NCBI RefSeq assembly: GCF_001428025.1
Contig: NZ_LMSC01000005.1
Location: 249,313-313,312, forward strand
Reading direction: 5' to 3'
From: Phycicoccus sp. Soil748
Lineage (GTDB): Bacteria > Actinomycetota > Actinomycetes > Actinomycetales > Dermatophilaceae
Length of the DNA stretch: 64,000 nt
Of this stretch, positions 61,886 through 64,000 are shown piece after piece. The notes beneath the pieces are model-generated. The model ran no database searches. It saw only the letters and a program-made list of their open reading frames with translations, and had not been told where the DNA came from. The position numbers and the translations under genes are program-made. The stretch's first letter is position 1, and each line of letters opens with the position of its first letter.

Positions 61886-62694
61886 GCGTCACCCACGACC
61901 CCAGCGACAACCACCCGACGCTGGCCGAGCTGCGCGCGGTGGCCCAGCCGCCCGAGCACATCGCCCGCTACAACGCCGAGCACTGGGCGGGCGCCCTCTA
62001 CATCCGGCACCTGTCGGTCCACGCGACGAAGGCCATGCTCCCCACGGGCATCAGCCCCAACGGCGTCACCTGGCTGATGATCGCGGTCGGGGTGCTCGGC
62101 GCGTTCGCCCTGCCGCTGCCCGGCCTCGTCGGCCCGGTGCTGTGCGTGGTCGCCATGCAGCTGCAGATCCTGCTCGACTGCAGCGACGGGGAGGTGGCGC
62201 GCTGGCGGCAACGGTTCTCCCCGGCCGGCATCTACCTCGACCGGATCGGCCACTACGCGACCGAGGCCGCCATCCCCGCCGCCCTGGGCCTGCGCGCCGA
62301 CGGCTGGTCGCTCGCGCACCCGCTCGAGGTCGGCGGCTGGACCGTGCTCGGTCTGCTCGTCGCCGTGGTGGTGCTCATGAACAAGGCGTTCACCGACCTG
62401 GTCCACGTGGCCCGCGCCAAGACCGGCCGGCCCATGCTCGAGGACGTCGCAGCCACCACCCGGTCGCGGGTGTCGAGACTGGCCGCGGTGCGCCGCGCCC
62501 TCGGCTACCTGCCCGTCTTCCGTGCGTTCGTCGCCGTGGAGGCCTCGCTGCTGGCCCTGGCCGCGGGCGTCGTCGACGTCGTGCGCGGCGACCTGCTCGG
62601 CACCCAGGTGCTCGTCGTCGTGATGGTGCCCCTGGCCGTCATCACCGCCGGTGGGCACCTTCTCGGGGTCCTCACCAGCTCCCGGCTGGACTGA
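61882..62694 (+). CDS. CDP-alcohol phosphatidyltransferase-like protein, last Asp replaced by His
   Basis: The 270-residue membrane protein has DCSDGEVARWRQRFSPAG, then YLDRIGH. The family pattern DxxDGxxAR...GxxxDxxxD is kept except for the final Asp, which is His here (near residue 119). The last Asp is the proposed catalytic base in solved structures. The His could still act as a base, so the protein may be an active variant rather than dead. It forms a pair with the preceding complete enzyme. Its ATG overlaps the previous stop (ATGA). Confidence 0.8.
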   Translation: MSVTHDPSDNHPTLAELRAVAQPPEHIARYNAEHWAGALYIRHLSVHATKAMLPTGISPNGVTWLMIAVGVLGAFALPLPGLVGPVLCVVAMQLQILLDCSDGEVARWRQRFSPAGIYLDRIGHYATEAAIPAALGLRADGWSLAHPLEVGGWTVLGLLVAVVVLMNKAFTDLVHVARAKTGRPMLEDVAATTRSRVSRLAAVRRALGYLPVFRAFVAVEASLLALAAGVVDVVRGDLLGTQVLVVVMVPLAVITAGGHLLGVLTSSRLD

Positions 62695-62697
62695 CCC

Positions 62698-63714
62698 GTG
62701 ACCCCTCCTGGCCCGGCGAGCGGCCATGAGACCGGCCATGAGACCGGCCCGGCCACGCGCGTGCTGCAGTGGGCGCAGGAGCACGGCGAGGTCGGCGGGG
62801 TCCACGCCAGCCACCGCCAGCTCACCGCCGCCCTGCGCGCTGAGGGGTGCGACGTCCGCTACGTCGACACCGGGGACCCCGGCCGGGCGGTGCGCGCCGC
62901 GCCGGCCCTCTGGCGGCGCCGGACGCTGCACCTGTTCCACATCACCCGGCTGTGGCGGGCCATGCTGCTCGCCCCCGTCTTCGCCCTGGTCCCCGGACGG
63001 ACGGTGCTGGTGCTGCACTCCGGCTCGACGGCCGGCCAGGTCCGCCGGATGGGGGGCCCCGCTGCCGGGGCCCTGCGGCTGGCGCTGCACGCCTACGACG
63101 AGGTCTGGGCGGTCAACGACGAGATCAGGTCCGTGCTGCCCGCGGGGCTGCGCGGGCGCGTCCGGGTCGTGACCCCCTATGTCCCCGTACCGCGTACGGC
63201 GCCCGCCCCTGCACGCGCCCCGCACGCGCTGTCCGTGGCCACGAACGCCGGGCTGGCCCACTACCACGCCGACCTCGCCGTCGACGCGGTCCGCCTGCTG
63301 CGCGCCGGGGCCTGGCCGGACGCCACGCTGCGCGTCCTCGCCTACGGTCACGACGGTGCGGAGCTGGCCGCCCTGCGGTCCTCGGTGGCGGGGGAGGAGT
63401 GGGTGGACGTCACGTTCGACGCCTCACCGCAGGAGGTCCGTGACGTGCTGGCGTCGAGTGCGGTCTTCCTGCGCCCCACGGCCTGGGACGGCGACTCGGT
63501 CATCGTCCGCGAGGCGCTGGCCGAGGGAGCCCGCGTGGTCGCGGGCGACACCTCGCCGCGACCGCTGGGGGTGGAGCTCAGCGCGCTGTCCGCCGCGGAC
63601 CTCGCCGCCGCCGTCAGCGAGGGCGGCCGGCGCAGCGACGGCAGCGGGCTGGCCGAGCGCTCGATGCTCGACGCCGCCCGGGCCGCGCTGGACGCGGTGG
63701 TGGCCAGGGCGTAG
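62698..63714 (+). CDS. GT-B fold glycosyltransferase
   Basis: The 338-residue protein begins with VTPPGPASGHETGHETG, where GHETGHETG is a short direct duplication, and then has a glycosyltransferase-like fold: RVLQWAQEHGEVGGVHASHR near residue 22, VLVLHSGSTAGQ, EVWAVNDEI, ATNAGLAHYHADLAVDAVRL, VFLRPTAWDGDSVIVREAL and GARVVAGDTSPRP. The final motif is the donor-binding region of GT4-type enzymes. The donor is unknown. GTG 62698 is 3 bp after the preceding stop. Confidence 0.8.
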   Translation: MTPPGPASGHETGHETGPATRVLQWAQEHGEVGGVHASHRQLTAALRAEGCDVRYVDTGDPGRAVRAAPALWRRRTLHLFHITRLWRAMLLAPVFALVPGRTVLVLHSGSTAGQVRRMGGPAAGALRLALHAYDEVWAVNDEIRSVLPAGLRGRVRVVTPYVPVPRTAPAPARAPHALSVATNAGLAHYHADLAVDAVRLLRAGAWPDATLRVLAYGHDGAELAALRSSVAGEEWVDVTFDASPQEVRDVLASSAVFLRPTAWDGDSVIVREALAEGARVVAGDTSPRPLGVELSALSAADLAAAVSEGGRRSDGSGLAERSMLDAARAALDAVVARA

Positions 63715-63728
63715 GCCTCGGGTCCGGC

Positions 63729-63776
63729 CGAGGGGCGGACTGCGGGGCGGACGGAGGGGCAGACCGAGGGGCGGAC
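63729..63776 (+). repeat. four 12-bp tandem repeats in the gap before tagD
   Basis: Units at 63729, 63741, 63753 and 63765 follow the consensus CGAGGGGCGGAC with 1-3 changes. They lie in the 186-bp gap before the cytidylyltransferase gene. No coding potential is apparent. Confidence 0.8.
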
Positions 63777-63817
63777 CCGCACTCGCGAGGCGTGCGGTCG
63801 GGCGGGTGACCGGGCGG

Positions 63818-63823
63818 TAGCCT
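63818..63823 (+). promoter_or_regulatory. candidate -10 element before the cytidylyltransferase gene
   Basis: TAGCCT lies about 77 bp before the TTG start. A leader of about 70 nt would follow. No convincing -35 is seen. Confidence 0.35.
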
Positions 63824-63900
63824 CTGCGGGACGCCGCGTGACCCACCGCGCGGCCCGCGTCGCGGCCGGCACACCGCCGACCGGCACCCGAGGAGTCCCG

Positions 63901-64000
63901 TTGAGCAGTCGCACCGTCATCACCTTCGGCACGTTCGACGTGCTCCACGTCGGCCACATCCGCGTGCTCAAGCGGGCTGCCGAGCTCGGGGACCGGCTGG
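63901..64000 (+). CDS. tagD: TagD-type cytidylyltransferase, N-terminal fragment
   Basis: The window ends 33 codons into this gene. The sequence reads VITFGTFDVLHVGHIRVLKR, the nucleotidyltransferase HxGH signature (HVGH) of glycerol-3-phosphate cytidylyltransferase and its relatives. It would make CDP-glycerol (or another CDP-alcohol) for the TagF fusion and the CDP-alcohol enzymes upstream. The TTG at 63901 is chosen because GAGGAG (63890-63895) lies 5 bp before it and the conserved motif begins about 5 residues later. The rest lies outside the window. Confidence 0.85.
   Translation, partial: MSSRTVITFGTFDVLHVGHIRVLKRAAELGDRL

Overview
The window is very GC-rich (roughly 70% by eye) and gene-dense, with frequent 1-4 bp start/stop overlaps, many GTG starts and many leaderless promoters (a TANNNT hexamer 6-8 bp before the start codon). 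Together with a biotinylated acyl-CoA carboxylase with a small epsilon subunit, an F420-type luciferase-like oxidoreductase, an MT0933-type antitoxin-like protein and teichoic-acid-type wall genes, this points to an actinobacterium, probably of the Micrococcales (an Intrasporangiaceae-like organism is my best guess, not proven). No rRNA, tRNA, CRISPR array, prophage or insertion sequence was recognised.

Bases 1-28,600 are mostly chromosomal housekeeping. They open with the tail of a flavoprotein NAD(P)H dehydrogenase. A scattered acyl-CoA carboxylase set follows: alpha subunit at 1.7 kb, a second beta subunit with an acyl-CoA dehydrogenase and a MerR regulator at 9.2-12.6 kb, and beta + epsilon + biotin ligase at 17.8-20.5 kb. 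Between these lie tryptophan 2,3-dioxygenase, an unusual glucose-6-phosphate dehydrogenase-like protein, a PfkB kinase, Maf, a CPA1 antiporter with a UBP zinc finger, a DUF885 protein, a MOSC protein, a class III cyclase, an enoyl-CoA hydratase, an OmpR/histidine kinase pair, GtrA, purK-purE, a secreted protein and a CoA-binding protein.

Bases 28,700-38,800 form a surface polysaccharide locus. Four collinear genes resemble WbpA, WbpD, WbpE and WbpB, followed by a flippase, an acyltransferase-SGNH protein and a glycosyltransferase. A WbpI-like 2-epimerase lies on the other strand at the end. Together they would convert UDP-GlcNAc to a UDP-2,3-diacetamido uronic acid, add it to a glycan and export the glycan.

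Bases 38,800-47,200 hold an F420-type oxidoreductase, an acyl-CoA dehydrogenase, and a small accessory group: a large LuxR-type ATPase regulator, a 14-helix drug exporter and a membrane-anchored alpha/beta hydrolase.

Bases 47,300-64,000 form a wall teichoic acid-like locus: two divergent LytR-CpsA-Psr ligases, several GT2 enzymes, a GT2-TagF fusion, a polytopic GT-C-like protein, a TagGH-type ABC exporter, two CDP-alcohol phosphotransferases (one with an altered active site), a further glycosyltransferase, and the start of a TagD-type cytidylyltransferase cut by the window edge.

The most unusual items are a DUF559-type nuclease gene bracketed by two related inverted repeats, a triple 52-53 bp repeat ending in a perfect 26-bp palindrome, a G6PD-like enzyme lacking two substrate-binding lysines, and an Asp-to-His change in a CDP-alcohol phosphotransferase.
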